64,000 nucleotides of DNA. Origin: Gluconacetobacter diazotrophicus PA1 5. Its GTDB lineage: Bacteria > Pseudomonadota > Alphaproteobacteria > Acetobacterales > Acetobacteraceae. Below are positions 1 through 8,063 of the stretch, piece after piece. The first letter of the stretch is position 1. Every line of letters starts with the position of its first letter. The notes under the pieces were generated by a model. It was not told where the DNA came from, made no database searches, and saw only the letters and a list, made by a program, of their open reading frames with translations. Location: contig NC_011365.1 in assembly GCF_000021325.1 (NCBI RefSeq), positions 2,322,001 to 2,386,000 on the forward strand, written 5' to 3'. Made by a program: the position numbers and the translations under genes.

Positions 1-52
1 CCGCCCGGCCCTGCTGTTGTTATGATATTCTTCCTGTCCCATTCTCTTCAGG

Positions 53-844
53 ATGATGAATACAACCGTGACGATGTCCCAGACCGCTTCCGACGGCGAC
101 CTGCCTGCCCGTATCCTCGTTGTGGAAGATGATCCCGGCATGCGCACCCTGCTGGTCAGGGTGCTGCAGGGCGATGGCTACCGCGTGCGCGGCGTGCAGG
201 ATGGGCGTGAAATGTGGTCGGCGCTGGCGACCTCGCCGGCCGATCTGATCGTGCTGGACGTGATGCTGCCCGGCACCAACGGGCTGGATCTGTGCCGGTC
301 GCTGCGGCGGGGTGGGGTGCCGGTCGACGGTGTCGTACCCGACCCCCAGATTCCCGTCATCATGGTATCGGCCCGGGGTGAGGAACTGGACCGGGTCGTC
401 GGCCTGGAACTGGGCGCCGACGATTACGTCGCCAAACCCTTCGGCCAGAAGGAACTGCTGGCCCGGGTCCGTGCCGTGCTGCGGCGCGGGACGGGCGGCG
501 CGCCCAATGGGCTTGCGGGGGCGCCCCGGCGGGAAACCCTGAAATTCGCGGGCTGGACGCTGGACCTGCGCCGGCGGGAACTGACCGATCCGTCCGGCAC
601 CATCGTCGAGATTTCCGGGGCGGAGCACGACCTGCTGGCCAGCTTCCTGGACAATCCGCAGCGGGTGATCGGCCGCGACCGGCTGCTGGAACTGTCGCGC
701 ACGCGCCTGGGCGACGTGTCGGACCGCAGCGTCGACGTGCTGGTCAGCCGCCTGCGCCGCAAGCTGGGCAATGAATCGGAAACCCTGATCCGCACCGTGC
801 GGGGCCTGGGTTACATCTTCACCGCGCCGGTGGACCGAACCTGA
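53..844 (+). CDS. OmpR/PhoB-family response regulator
   Basis: This is a two-component response regulator that binds DNA once phosphorylated. The receiver domain (about residues 18-142) shows the acidic pair in VVEDD, the phospho-acceptor Asp near residue 69 (LIVLDVMLPG) and the conserved Lys near 128 (DDYVAKPF). A winged-helix OmpR C-terminal domain follows (about 160-258), ending with VDVLVSRLRRKLG and the RTVRGLGYIF motif. At 263 residues it is slightly long, because of a short insertion before the fourth strand and a variable linker. The histidine kinase begins 4 bases after the stop codon, so the two form a cognate pair in one operon. The stimulus and target genes cannot be told from the sequence. 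Confidence 0.95.
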   Translation: MMNTTVTMSQTASDGDLPARILVVEDDPGMRTLLVRVLQGDGYRVRGVQDGREMWSALATSPADLIVLDVMLPGTNGLDLCRSLRRGGVPVDGVVPDPQIPVIMVSARGEELDRVVGLELGADDYVAKPFGQKELLARVRAVLRRGTGGAPNGLAGAPRRETLKFAGWTLDLRRRELTDPSGTIVEISGAEHDLLASFLDNPQRVIGRDRLLELSRTRLGDVSDRSVDVLVSRLRRKLGNESETLIRTVRGLGYIFTAPVDRT

Positions 845-848
845 ACCC

Positions 849-2240
849 ATGGCGGGCCCTGCTTCCCAGAACGCGCCGCCCGGTGTCCGGCGGATCACGC
901 TCTGGCCGCGCGGGCTGGTGGGGCGGGTCACGGTCGTGCTGCTGGCCGCCGTCGCCCTGGTGTTCATCGGCAGTTCCGTCTTCTACGAGGAAGCCGAGAC
1001 CTATACCGTCGACGACGCCCAACTGGACCAGATCGGCGAACGGCTGACGATCGACGCGCGGGTGCTGCTGGCCACGCCTGTGTCGCAGCGGCCCATCCTG
1101 GCCACCATGCTGTCGACCGGCGACCTGACGCTGGACTGGAGTGCGCCGGAACCCGTCGCGCCGCCGCGTGCGGAACCGCCGGCCCTGCGCGACCTGCACG
1201 GCCGGCTGGCGGCGAACCATGATTTTCTGCGCGGCCCGGCGCTGAACCTGGCGCCGACCAAGATCGGGACGGCCGATATTCGCGGCATCCTGCGCCTGCC
1301 CGACGGCAGCCGGATCGGCTTCGTCGCCCCCGATATCCTGCAGCCGCACCACACGACCCGGGGCGTCGCCTCGGCCGCGGTGCTGGCCGGGGCGGTGCTG
1401 ATGGCGGCGGCGATGCTGGTCCATACGCTCAGCATGCCGCTGCGGGCGCTGGCGGATGTGGCGGACGGCGTGGGATCGGGCCAATGGATTCCGGTCGAGG
1501 AAAAGGGCCCCCGGGAAGTGCGCTACCTGGCGCGGGCGATCAACGCCATGCAGGACCGCATCCGGCGGTTGATCGCGGACCGGACCGAGGCCCTGGCCGC
1601 CGTGTCGCACGACCTGCGCACGCCGCTGGCGCGCCTGCGCCTGCGGGCCGGCTTTCTGGACGACCCGGAGGTGCAGGGCGCGATCGAGAGCGACGTGGCC
1701 GAGATGGAGGCGATGGTCGGCGGGGTCCTGGCCTATCTGTCCGGCGAGAACGATCCCGAATCCGCCCGTCCGGTCGACCTGGCCTCGATCCTGATGACGC
1801 TGGCCGACGACGCCGCCGACCAGGGGCGGGACGTCAGCTATGATGGGCCGCCGCAATGGCAGGCCCGGGTGCGGCCGCTGGCGATGAAGCGGGTCTTCGG
1901 CAACCTGATCGACAATGCCGTCAATTACGGCCGCCGGGCGCGGATCAGGCTGTCGGTGGAACCCAGGCAGTTGCGGATCCGCATCGACGATGACGGGCCG
2001 GGCCTGCCCGAGGCCGAACTGACGCGGGTGCTGACCCCGTTCTACCGGGTCGAGGGCTCACGCTCGCGCGCCACCGGCGGGCTGGGGCTGGGGCTGGCCA
2101 TCGTCAACCGCGAGGTGGCGCGCGAAGGCGGGCAGTTCGTGCTGTCCAACCGGACCGGCGGAGGATTGCGGGCGGAAATCCTGTTGCCCCGCACCGGTCA
2201 CGGCGTGGGCGGCGCCGGCAGGTCGGCCATCGACAGGTGA
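849..2240 (+). CDS. Sensor histidine kinase, EnvZ-like
   Basis: This is a membrane histidine kinase of 463 residues that partners the response regulator just upstream. The first transmembrane helix is at about 25-42, a periplasmic sensor region of about 130 residues follows, and a second helix lies at about 175-193. Then come a HAMP linker, a HisKA domain with the H box SHDLRTPLARLR (His near 254) and a HATPase domain with N box GNLIDNAVNYG and G boxes DDDGPGLP and GGLGLGLAIV. The small polar periplasmic domain matches no sensor type I know, so the signal is unknown. The 3' end overlaps the converging beta-propeller gene by 43 bases, which is an unusual tail-to-tail overlap. Confidence 0.93.
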   Translation: MAGPASQNAPPGVRRITLWPRGLVGRVTVVLLAAVALVFIGSSVFYEEAETYTVDDAQLDQIGERLTIDARVLLATPVSQRPILATMLSTGDLTLDWSAPEPVAPPRAEPPALRDLHGRLAANHDFLRGPALNLAPTKIGTADIRGILRLPDGSRIGFVAPDILQPHHTTRGVASAAVLAGAVLMAAAMLVHTLSMPLRALADVADGVGSGQWIPVEEKGPREVRYLARAINAMQDRIRRLIADRTEALAAVSHDLRTPLARLRLRAGFLDDPEVQGAIESDVAEMEAMVGGVLAYLSGENDPESARPVDLASILMTLADDAADQGRDVSYDGPPQWQARVRPLAMKRVFGNLIDNAVNYGRRARIRLSVEPRQLRIRIDDDGPGLPEAELTRVLTPFYRVEGSRSRATGGLGLGLAIVNREVAREGGQFVLSNRTGGGLRAEILLPRTGHGVGGAGRSAIDR

Positions 2241-3196
2241 AGTGCGGGTTCGTTGGTGTTCAGCCAGATCCCGTGCGGCGAGCGGCCGGTGCGGATGGTG
2301 TCCACGATCTCGCCGCTGTTGGGGTCGATGATCGCGACATGCTGGCGCCAGCGCAGCGTGGCCCACATCTTGCCGTCCGGGGCGAAGACAATGTCGTCCG
2401 GCCCGCCGGCCACGTGATAGGACTGCACCACGTTCATCGTGTCCCAGTCCAGCCGTTCGATGATCCCCGATGCACGGCAGGTCACATACAGGTTCTTGTG
2501 ATCGGGCGAGATGAACAGGTTATGCGGCCCGGGCGCCATCTCGATCCTGCGGTCGATATGACCGTCGGCCGGGTTCACCACCGCGACATAGTCGGTGCCC
2601 ATGACCCCGACCAGGATCTTGCCGTTGTGCCACAGCACGCCCGCCGGCGTGGACCCGACATCGGTGGTCCACAGCACGTTGCCCGTCGCGGTCTCGATCG
2701 CCATCAGCTTGCCGGTGTCCTGCAGGCTGACATAGACGACCGACGAATCGGGCGCGTAATTCATGTGGCTGGGCATCGCATCGGCATGCAGGCGATGCAG
2801 CAGGTGGAAATCCGACGCATCGTAGATATCGATCTGGTTGCGGGCCAGGCCGGCGATGGTGAAGAATTTTCCGTCCGGGCTGAACTGCATCTGGTAGGGG
2901 TCGGAGAGCGTGATCTCCTTCACCCGCGCGCCCGTCACAGCGTCCAGGAAGAACAGCATGTTGCCCGAGGTATCGCCCACCAGCAGGTATTTGCCGTCCG
3001 GCGTGGGCGCCGTGTGGTGCGGTTCGCGCAGGACCGGGACCCGGCGCACTTCCTGATGGGTGTCGATGTCGAATTCGCTGATCGTGGCGTCGGCGGAATT
3101 CAGCACGAAGGCCAGCCGTTCGGCCCGGGCAGCCCCGGCGGAGAAGACGATCATCGACGCACAGGCCGCCGCCAGCCAGCCGGCGCGGCGGGACAT
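2198..3196 (-). CDS. Exported YVTN-type beta-propeller protein
   Basis: The product is a secreted seven-bladed-propeller-like protein of about 332 residues. Repeats such as FVLNSADATISEFDID, VVYVSLQDTGKLMAIETATG and LYVTCRASGIIERLDWDT carry the YVTN and cytochrome-d1-like blade pattern. The chosen ATG gives a standard signal peptide (MSRRAGWLAAACASMIVFSAGAARA-type, cut after ARA). An in-frame ATG at 3229 would add eleven residues and is also possible, and the frame is open further still. Such proteins often sit beside periplasmic redox or sugar-oxidation enzymes, but no partner is seen here. The function is unknown. Its tail overlaps the histidine kinase gene on the other strand. Confidence 0.85.
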   Translation of the reverse strand: MSRRAGWLAAACASMIVFSAGAARAERLAFVLNSADATISEFDIDTHQEVRRVPVLREPHHTAPTPDGKYLLVGDTSGNMLFFLDAVTGARVKEITLSDPYQMQFSPDGKFFTIAGLARNQIDIYDASDFHLLHRLHADAMPSHMNYAPDSSVVYVSLQDTGKLMAIETATGNVLWTTDVGSTPAGVLWHNGKILVGVMGTDYVAVVNPADGHIDRRIEMAPGPHNLFISPDHKNLYVTCRASGIIERLDWDTMNVVQSYHVAGGPDDIVFAPDGKMWATLRWRQHVAIIDPNSGEIVDTIRTGRSPHGIWLNTNEPALHLSMADLPAPPTP

Positions 3197-3517
3197 GCGG
3201 GGCGTGTGGCGGAACGGGACGAAAAACATCTTGGGTCGGTGCCTCGGAATCGAAGATGGAGCGCCCGTCACGGATCGCATCCTCTGGGCGGGCCTGCGCC
3301 CATGCAAGGCCAGAGCACCCATGACGTGTCAATCCATTTCACACGCTCCGGCCGCCTTTCGCCATGACCTTGCGCAAGGACGCATTGCGTTTCCGTCATC
3401 CATGTCCCATGCCCGACCATCCGGGGGCTTGTTTCGGCGGCCATCCTGGCTCATCTGGATTGTAATCGGACTGGTCGAGTCCGCTTTCTGCTGCTCCCCT
3501 GGAACAAAGGCCCCCCG
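3197..3517. other. Divergent intergenic region before the nfu-like gene
   Basis: About 320 bases separate the start of the exported beta-propeller gene from the nfu-like gene on the other strand. Part of it could encode a longer amino terminus of the propeller protein, from the ATG at 3229. The segment must hold divergent promoters, but I see no convincing -35/-10 pair, operator palindrome or structured RNA. The stretch just before nfu (TGGAACAAAGG) serves as its ribosome-binding region. Confidence 0.4.
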
Positions 3518-4081
3518 ATGTTCATCGAAACCGAAGATACCCCTAATCCCGCGACCCTGAAGTTCCTTCCGGGCCGTACCATCGTGCCCGGTCGCGCCAC
3601 GGCGGATTTCGTCAGCCCCGATGCGGTGGCGGGCCGGTCGAAGCTGGCCGACGCCCTGTTCGGCCAACCGGGCGTCGCGCGCGTCTTCCTGGGTGGTGAT
3701 TTCGTGGCGGTGACCAAGGACGAGGCCACCGACTGGTCGGTGCTGAAGCCGCAGCTTCTGTCCGTGCTGGTCGATTTCTTCGTCTCCGGCATGCCGGCGA
3801 TCGAGGACGACGCGGCGGTCGAGGAAGAACTGATCGCCCCGGAGGACGAGGAGATCGTCCGCCAGATCAAGGAATTGCTGGACACGCGGGTGCGGCCGGC
3901 CGTGGCCGGCGACGGGGGGGATATCGTGTTTCGCGGCTATCGCGACGGGGTCGTGCGGTTGACGATGCAGGGCGCGTGCTCGGGCTGTCCGTCCTCGCGC
4001 GCGACGCTGAAGCATGGTGTCGAGAACATGCTGCGGCATTACGTGCCGGAAGTGGTTTCGGTCGAGCAGGTGGACGCATAA
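3518..4081 (+). CDS. NfuA/Nfu1-type iron-sulfur cluster carrier
   Basis: This is a scaffold or carrier that passes 4Fe-4S clusters to apoproteins in the cytoplasm. An Nfu N-terminal domain (about 1-88, starting MFIETEDTPNPATLKF) is joined to a NifU C-terminal domain (about 112-185) with the cluster-binding pair Cys154 and Cys157 in CSGCPSS. The 187-residue size is typical of alphaproteobacterial and mitochondrial Nfu1. Likely clients nearby include the Fe-S subunit SdhB, although that link is inferred only. It starts a tight plus-strand run: the nitroreductase follows after 12 bases, then tsaB and rimI. The same gene order (nfu, tsaB, rimI, fur) recurs in alphaproteobacteria. Confidence 0.93.
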   Translation: MFIETEDTPNPATLKFLPGRTIVPGRATADFVSPDAVAGRSKLADALFGQPGVARVFLGGDFVAVTKDEATDWSVLKPQLLSVLVDFFVSGMPAIEDDAAVEEELIAPEDEEIVRQIKELLDTRVRPAVAGDGGDIVFRGYRDGVVRLTMQGACSGCPSSRATLKHGVENMLRHYVPEVVSVEQVDA

Positions 4082-4093
4082 CAGGAAAACGAC

Positions 4094-4678
4094 ATGGTTC
4101 TTGACGAGGCCGGGCTGGACCTGCTGTTCCGTACGGCACGCACGCCCGGGCGCTGGCGCGACGAGCCGGTGCCGGACGAACTGCTGCATCGCCTGTACGA
4201 CCTTGTGCGGCTGGGCCCGACCTCGGGCAACTGCTCGCCCGCGCGCTTCGTTTTCCTGCGCACGGCGGACAATCGCGAACGGCTGCGTGCCGCCCTGTCC
4301 GAAGGCAATGTGGACAAGGTGCTGTCCGCGCCGGTGACGGTGATCGTCGCGCATGATCCGCTGTTCTTTGACCGGTTCGGGACTCTCAATCCCGAACCCG
4401 GGCTGCGGGCCTGGTTCGCCGCCGATGTCGGCCTGGCGGACGAGACCGCCTTGCGCAACGGCACGCTGCAGGGCGGCTACCTGATCCTGGCGGCGCGGGC
4501 GCTGGGGCTGGACGTGCTGCCGATCTCGGGCTTCGACGCCTACGCGGTCGAGGATTCGTTCCTGGCCGGACAGGGCTGGCGCGCCAATTTCCTGGTCAGC
4601 CTGGGCTATGCCGACGGACAGCCGGAGCAGCCGCGCGCGCCGCGCCTGTCCTTCGACGATGCCTGCCTGCTGCTCTGA
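4094..4678 (+). CDS. RutE-like nitroreductase-family reductase
   Basis: This is an FMN-dependent NAD(P)H reductase of the nitroreductase fold, 194 residues, the size of the RutE/HadB branch (malonic semialdehyde reductase). It shows the family opening VLDEAGLDLLFRTAR, the FMN-binding segment RLGPTSGNCSPARF and the cofactor segment GGYLILAARALGLDVLPISGF. A good ribosome site (AGGAAAA) precedes the ATG. No other pyrimidine-degradation (rut) gene is near, so the true substrate is uncertain and a general quinone or aldehyde reductase role is equally possible. It lies 12 bases after nfu and 16 before tsaB, probably in one transcript. Confidence 0.85.
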   Translation: MVLDEAGLDLLFRTARTPGRWRDEPVPDELLHRLYDLVRLGPTSGNCSPARFVFLRTADNRERLRAALSEGNVDKVLSAPVTVIVAHDPLFFDRFGTLNPEPGLRAWFAADVGLADETALRNGTLQGGYLILAARALGLDVLPISGFDAYAVEDSFLAGQGWRANFLVSLGYADGQPEQPRAPRLSFDDACLLL

Positions 4679-4694
4679 CCCCACGGCGGACGCG

Positions 4695-5393
4695 ATGCGG
4701 ATCCTGGTCCTGAACGGCGCCCCGGCGGGGGCGGACGCCGCCGCCCTGCTGGGCTGCGTGGAGCGCGTGGACGGCGTGCTGCGCCCGGTGCGGATGCTTG
4801 ACCTGCCCGCGCGGGGCGGGGCGGAGGCAATGCCGGCGCGCTGTGCCGCCCTGCTGGCGGAATGCGGCTGGCGGCCCCGGAACCTGGACCTGATCGCGGC
4901 GGTCGTCGGACCCGGATCGTTCACCGGCCTGCGGGCGTCGCTGGCCCTGGCGCAGGGGCTGGCGCTGGGCGCGGGCTGCGACCTGCTGGGGGTGACCGCG
5001 GGCGAGGCCCTCGCCTCCGCGCTGCAGGATGAGGCCGGGGCGGGGGCCACCGTGCTGTGCCTGTCGGTCGCGCGGCGCGGGCGCATCTTCGTCGAACAGC
5101 CCGGTGGCAACGGGGACGGGACGGTGCGGGCTCAGGCCCTGGACGGGTTTGTCCTGCCGCCGGGGCCGCTGCTGCTGGCGGGCAATGCCGCGGCGGAAAC
5201 CCGGGCGGCCCTGGGCGGCGCGCGGACGGATATCGCCCTGTCGCGCTGGACGGCGCCGGACGGGGTGATGATCGCCGGGGCCGCGCTGGCGCGCCGTGCC
5301 GCCGGCCGGCCGGCGCGCGATGTCCTGCCGCTCTATGTCGATCCGCCGGAGGCGAAGCTGCCGGCCGCCGGCCTGCGGCCGGCCCCATCTTGA
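4695..5393 (+). CDS. tsaB: TsaB, tRNA threonylcarbamoyladenosine dimerisation protein
   Basis: This is the YeaZ/TsaB member of the ASKHA fold that, with TsaD, TsaC and TsaE, makes the t6A37 modification of ANN-decoding tRNAs. The start chosen is MRILVLNGAP. The family motif VVGPGSFTGLRASLALAQGLA lies near residues 75-95, followed by the Ala/Gly-rich second half and the typical end LPLYVDPPEAKLP. The 232-residue length is normal. The rimI-like gene overlaps or abuts the stop codon, a pairing common in many bacteria. An upstream in-frame ATG within the nitroreductase gene would add unrelated sequence and was rejected. Confidence 0.92.
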   Translation: MRILVLNGAPAGADAAALLGCVERVDGVLRPVRMLDLPARGGAEAMPARCAALLAECGWRPRNLDLIAAVVGPGSFTGLRASLALAQGLALGAGCDLLGVTAGEALASALQDEAGAGATVLCLSVARRGRIFVEQPGGNGDGTVRAQALDGFVLPPGPLLLAGNAAAETRAALGGARTDIALSRWTAPDGVMIAGAALARRAAGRPARDVLPLYVDPPEAKLPAAGLRPAPS

Positions 5394-5425
5394 ATCCTTC
5401 ACCCTCGAATCCGTCATCCGGGCCG

Positions 5426-5890
5426 GTGATCCACGCGGCGGGGCCGTATGTGGGGGGCCTGCTGGCCGCGCTGCATCACGATGCCTTTCCGCCCGGGGAC
5501 CGCTGGGACCGGCCGGCGATGGACACGCTGCTGGGCCTGCCGGGCGTCATCGTCGGGCTGGGCCGGACGGACTGTGCCTCCGTGCCGCAGGGGTTCGTCA
5601 TGGGGCGTGTGGCGGCGGACGAGGCCGAGATCCTGACCCTGGCGGTATCGGGCGCGGCGCGGCGCCAGGGGCTGGGCCGGGCGCTGCTGGACTGGCTGGG
5701 CGCGCAGGCCGTGACCCGGGGCGCGCGGCGCCTGGTGCTGGAAGTATCCGACCGCAACCAGGCGGCCCGGGCCCTGTACGGGGCGGCGGGGTTCGCCGAG
5801 ATCGGCCGCCGCCGGGCCTATTATGCCGACGGGGCGGACGCCTTCGTGCTGGCGCGCGCGCTGGACGATGCGATGCCCACGGCTTCGTGA
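5426..5890 (+). CDS. rimI: RimI-like GNAT N-acetyltransferase
   Basis: This is a small GNAT acetyltransferase of the RimI type, which acetylates the N terminus of ribosomal protein S18 and other proteins. The acetyl-CoA-binding motif A is clear (AVSGAARRQGLGRALLDWLG), followed by the RimI hallmarks LEVSDRNQAARALYGAAGF and the end GRRRAYYADGADAFVL. The start is uncertain: the GTG at 5426 gives 154 residues, and a TTG at 5390 overlapping the tsaB stop would add twelve. The order tsaB-rimI is conserved widely. It converges on the TusA-like gene with only two bases between the stop codons. Confidence 0.88.
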   Translation: MIHAAGPYVGGLLAALHHDAFPPGDRWDRPAMDTLLGLPGVIVGLGRTDCASVPQGFVMGRVAADEAEILTLAVSGAARRQGLGRALLDWLGAQAVTRGARRLVLEVSDRNQAARALYGAAGFAEIGRRRAYYADGADAFVLARALDDAMPTAS

Positions 5891-5892
5891 CG

Positions 5893-6135
5893 TCAGGCCG
5901 GTGCCTTGACGATCAGGATTTCGTGGACCCCGTCGCCTTCATCCGTCTGCTCGGTGATGGCATGGCCCAACTGGCGCACGCTGCGGCTGACATTGTCCAG
6001 CGGCACCGTGCCGCGCAGCCTTACCCGTAATTGTCCGCCCCCCGGCAGCCGGTCAAGAGCAAGGCGCGTGCGGACGAACGTCATGGGACAGGTCTCGCCG
6101 GTGATGTCGAGCCGGGCGGTTTCGGTATCGATCAT
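5893..6135 (-). CDS. TusA/SirA-like sulfurtransferase-family protein
   Basis: This is a small single-domain protein (80 residues) of the TusA/SirA/YedF family. It has the active-site cysteine in the opening segment LDITGETCPMTFVRTR, where classical TusA has CPxP. Pro at the fourth position is replaced by Thr, as in some YedF-like relatives. TusA proteins relay persulfide sulfur for tRNA 2-thiouridine or cofactor synthesis, but the exact role here is not certain. The start chosen has a good ribosome site (GGAAG) about eleven bases upstream. A longer in-frame start is possible. It diverges from the MucR-like gene. Confidence 0.82.
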   Translation of the reverse strand: MIDTETARLDITGETCPMTFVRTRLALDRLPGGGQLRVRLRGTVPLDNVSRSVRQLGHAITEQTDEGDGVHEILIVKAPA

Positions 6136-6224
6136 TGGACGTTTTCTTCCATCGGGACGTGGTTGCGGCTCTGTCTCGTTCAACTATATAGAGACCCGGT
6201 TTATTTGACTGGCGGGATTTAGGT

Positions 6225-6629
6225 ATGGCCAACGAAACGGGTAAGGGTGATCTGAGGGATCTGACGGCGCAGATCACGGCGGCCTATGTCTCCGGCAACA
6301 GCGTGGAGACGGCGGCACTGCCGGAGCTGATCCAGAAGATCTATGTCACGCTGGACGGGCTGGGCCGCGTCGTGGCCGAACCGGAGCGTCCGGTCCCCGC
6401 GGTATCGCCCAAGAAATCGATCTTCCCGGATTATATTGTCTGCCTGGAAGACGGCAAGAAGCTGAAAATGTTGAAGCGCCATCTGAAAACGGCCTATAAC
6501 CTGACCCCGGATGAATATCGGGAGCGCTGGGGCCTGCCGCACGACTACCCGATGGTGGCGCCGAATTATGCCAGCCATCGGTCGTCCCTCGCGCGGAAAA
6601 TCGGCCTCGGAACGAAGCGCGAGGAATGA
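6225..6629 (+). CDS. MucR/Ros-family zinc-finger transcription regulator
   Basis: This is a DNA-binding regulator of the MucR/Ros family, 134 residues. The N-terminal half (DLTAQITAAYVSGNSV) is the oligomerisation region, and the C-terminal half holds the family zinc-finger-like domain: IVCLEDGKKLKMLKRHL, then YNLTPDEYRERWGLP and YPMVAPNYASHRSSLAR. Only one Cys is present in the finger, so it lacks the CxxC or CxxxC pair of Ros. Many MucR proteins do the same. MucR regulators bind AT-rich promoters broadly and control exopolysaccharide, motility and cell-cycle genes. The 90-base AT-rich gap to the divergent TusA-like gene may be self-regulated. Confidence 0.92.
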   Translation: MANETGKGDLRDLTAQITAAYVSGNSVETAALPELIQKIYVTLDGLGRVVAEPERPVPAVSPKKSIFPDYIVCLEDGKKLKMLKRHLKTAYNLTPDEYRERWGLPHDYPMVAPNYASHRSSLARKIGLGTKREE

Positions 6630-6740
6630 ATGTGGCGTGCCGCGCGGCGGCACGGCCCGATCAAGGGGAGGCGACGCTTCGTTGGACCACACGTCTGATG
6701 TTCGGGTTGGGCCGTCGACATGGTAGCGGCAGGCGAGGCT

Positions 6741-7217
6741 ATGGAATCGCGCATCGGGCGCATGTGTATCGAGCGCGGCCTGAAGATGACGGGCCAGCGG
6801 CGGGTGATCGCGCGCGTCCTGTCCGAGGCCGAGGACCATCCCGACGTGGAGGAACTCTACCGCCGCGCCGCCGCCCTGGATTCGCGGATTTCGGTCGCGA
6901 CCGTGTACCGCACCGTGCGCCTGCTGGAAGAGAAGGGCATTCTCGAGCGGCGTGATTTCGGTGGCGGCCGCGCGCGCTACGAGGCGACCGAGGACGGCGA
7001 CCATTATCACCTGATCGATGTCGACACCGGCAAGGTCGTCGAATTCGAGGACGCCGAACACACTGCCCTGATGCGGCGGATAGCCGACCGGCTGGGATTC
7101 GAGCTCGTATCCCATCGCATGGAACTGTTCGCGCGCAGGAAGCCGGCGACGCCGGTCGCGTCAGATGGGGCGGCCGCGCAGCGCGCCGCGGCAAGCAAGG
7201 ATGAATCACGGCGGTGA
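6741..7217 (+). CDS. Fur-family metal-responsive regulator
   Basis: This is a ferric-uptake-regulator family repressor, 158 residues from the ATG chosen here. That ATG has a GGCGAGG ribosome site; another in-frame ATG lies 21 bases earlier. The winged helix (MTGQRRVIARVLSEAEDHPDVEELYRRA to VATVYRTVRLLEEKGI) is classical. The metal-binding segment is DGDHYHLIDVDTGKVVEFED, and no structural zinc cysteines are present, as usual in alphaproteobacterial Fur/Mur proteins. It could sense iron or manganese, and the sequence alone does not decide. Its TGA stop overlaps the GTG start of olsB, so the lipid gene is translationally coupled to the regulator. Confidence 0.9.
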   Translation: MESRIGRMCIERGLKMTGQRRVIARVLSEAEDHPDVEELYRRAAALDSRISVATVYRTVRLLEEKGILERRDFGGGRARYEATEDGDHYHLIDVDTGKVVEFEDAEHTALMRRIADRLGFELVSHRMELFARRKPATPVASDGAAAQRAAASKDESRR

Positions 7218-8059
7218 GCATCGAGAAACCGACTCAATCCCTGTCGACCCTGGAACTCGACCGTGACGGCTTTCCCGAATTGCGGGGGGGCAACCTGGGG
7301 GTGCGCATCGCGGCCAACGACGCCGAGCGTGATGCCGCCCAGGCCCTGCGCTATCGCGTCTTCTACGAGGAAATGGGGGCCAGGCCGGACGAGCGCACCC
7401 TGCGCACCCGTCGTGATGTCGATGAATTCGACGAGGTCGCGGACCATCTGCTGGTGATCGATCACGCGATTTCCTCGGGCGCCAAGGGCGTGGTCGGGAC
7501 CTATCGGCTGATGCAGGGGGATAACGCGCGGAAGCTGGGGCGGTTCTACAGTTCGGGCGAGTACGACCTGTCGCCGCTGACCGACTTTCCCGGACGGCTG
7601 CTGGAGGTCGGGCGATCCTGCGTCGATCCGCGCTATCGCGGCCGGGCCGCGATGCAGCTGCTGTGGCGGGGCATCGCGTCCTATATCTTCCTGCACCGGA
7701 TCGACGTGTTGTTCGGCTGCGCCAGCCTGCCGGGTGTCGACCCCCTGCCGCTGAGCGACGAGCTGACCTACCTCTATCACAACCATCTGGCGCCGCCGGC
7801 GCTGCGGCTGCGCGCCCTGCCGCATCGCCGGGTCGAGATGCTGCGTGCCGACCCGCACGCGCTGGACCACCGGCGGTGCCTCGCCCGCCTGCCCCCCCTG
7901 ATCAAGGGGTACCTGCGGCTGGGCGGTTATGTCGGCGACGGCGCGGTGGTGGACGACCAGTTCAACACGACCGACGTCGCGATCATCGTCAAGAGCGAGC
8001 TGCTGGCCGACAAATATTACCGTCATTACGAACGACGGCTGCGTGACGCTCTCGACTAG
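7214..8059 (+). CDS. olsB: OlsB-like L-ornithine N-acyltransferase
   Basis: This acyltransferase of the GNAT/hemolysin-like family (281 residues) transfers a 3-hydroxyacyl chain from acyl-ACP to ornithine, the first step of ornithine-lipid synthesis. Visible family features are LRYRVFYEEMGA, DEFDEVADHLLVID, VGTYRLMQ, LEVGRSCVDPRYRGRAAMQLLWRG and the late segment LPPLIKGYLRLGGYVGDGAVVD. It begins with GTG overlapping the TGA of the fur-like gene. No olsA/plsC partner is adjacent, although in many relatives olsB-like and plsC-like genes sit together here. Ornithine lipids suit an acid- and alcohol-stressed outer membrane, but that link is inferred. Confidence 0.88.
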   Translation: MSIEKPTQSLSTLELDRDGFPELRGGNLGVRIAANDAERDAAQALRYRVFYEEMGARPDERTLRTRRDVDEFDEVADHLLVIDHAISSGAKGVVGTYRLMQGDNARKLGRFYSSGEYDLSPLTDFPGRLLEVGRSCVDPRYRGRAAMQLLWRGIASYIFLHRIDVLFGCASLPGVDPLPLSDELTYLYHNHLAPPALRLRALPHRRVEMLRADPHALDHRRCLARLPPLIKGYLRLGGYVGDGAVVDDQFNTTDVAIIVKSELLADKYYRHYERRLRDALD

Positions 8060-8063
8060 GGCC

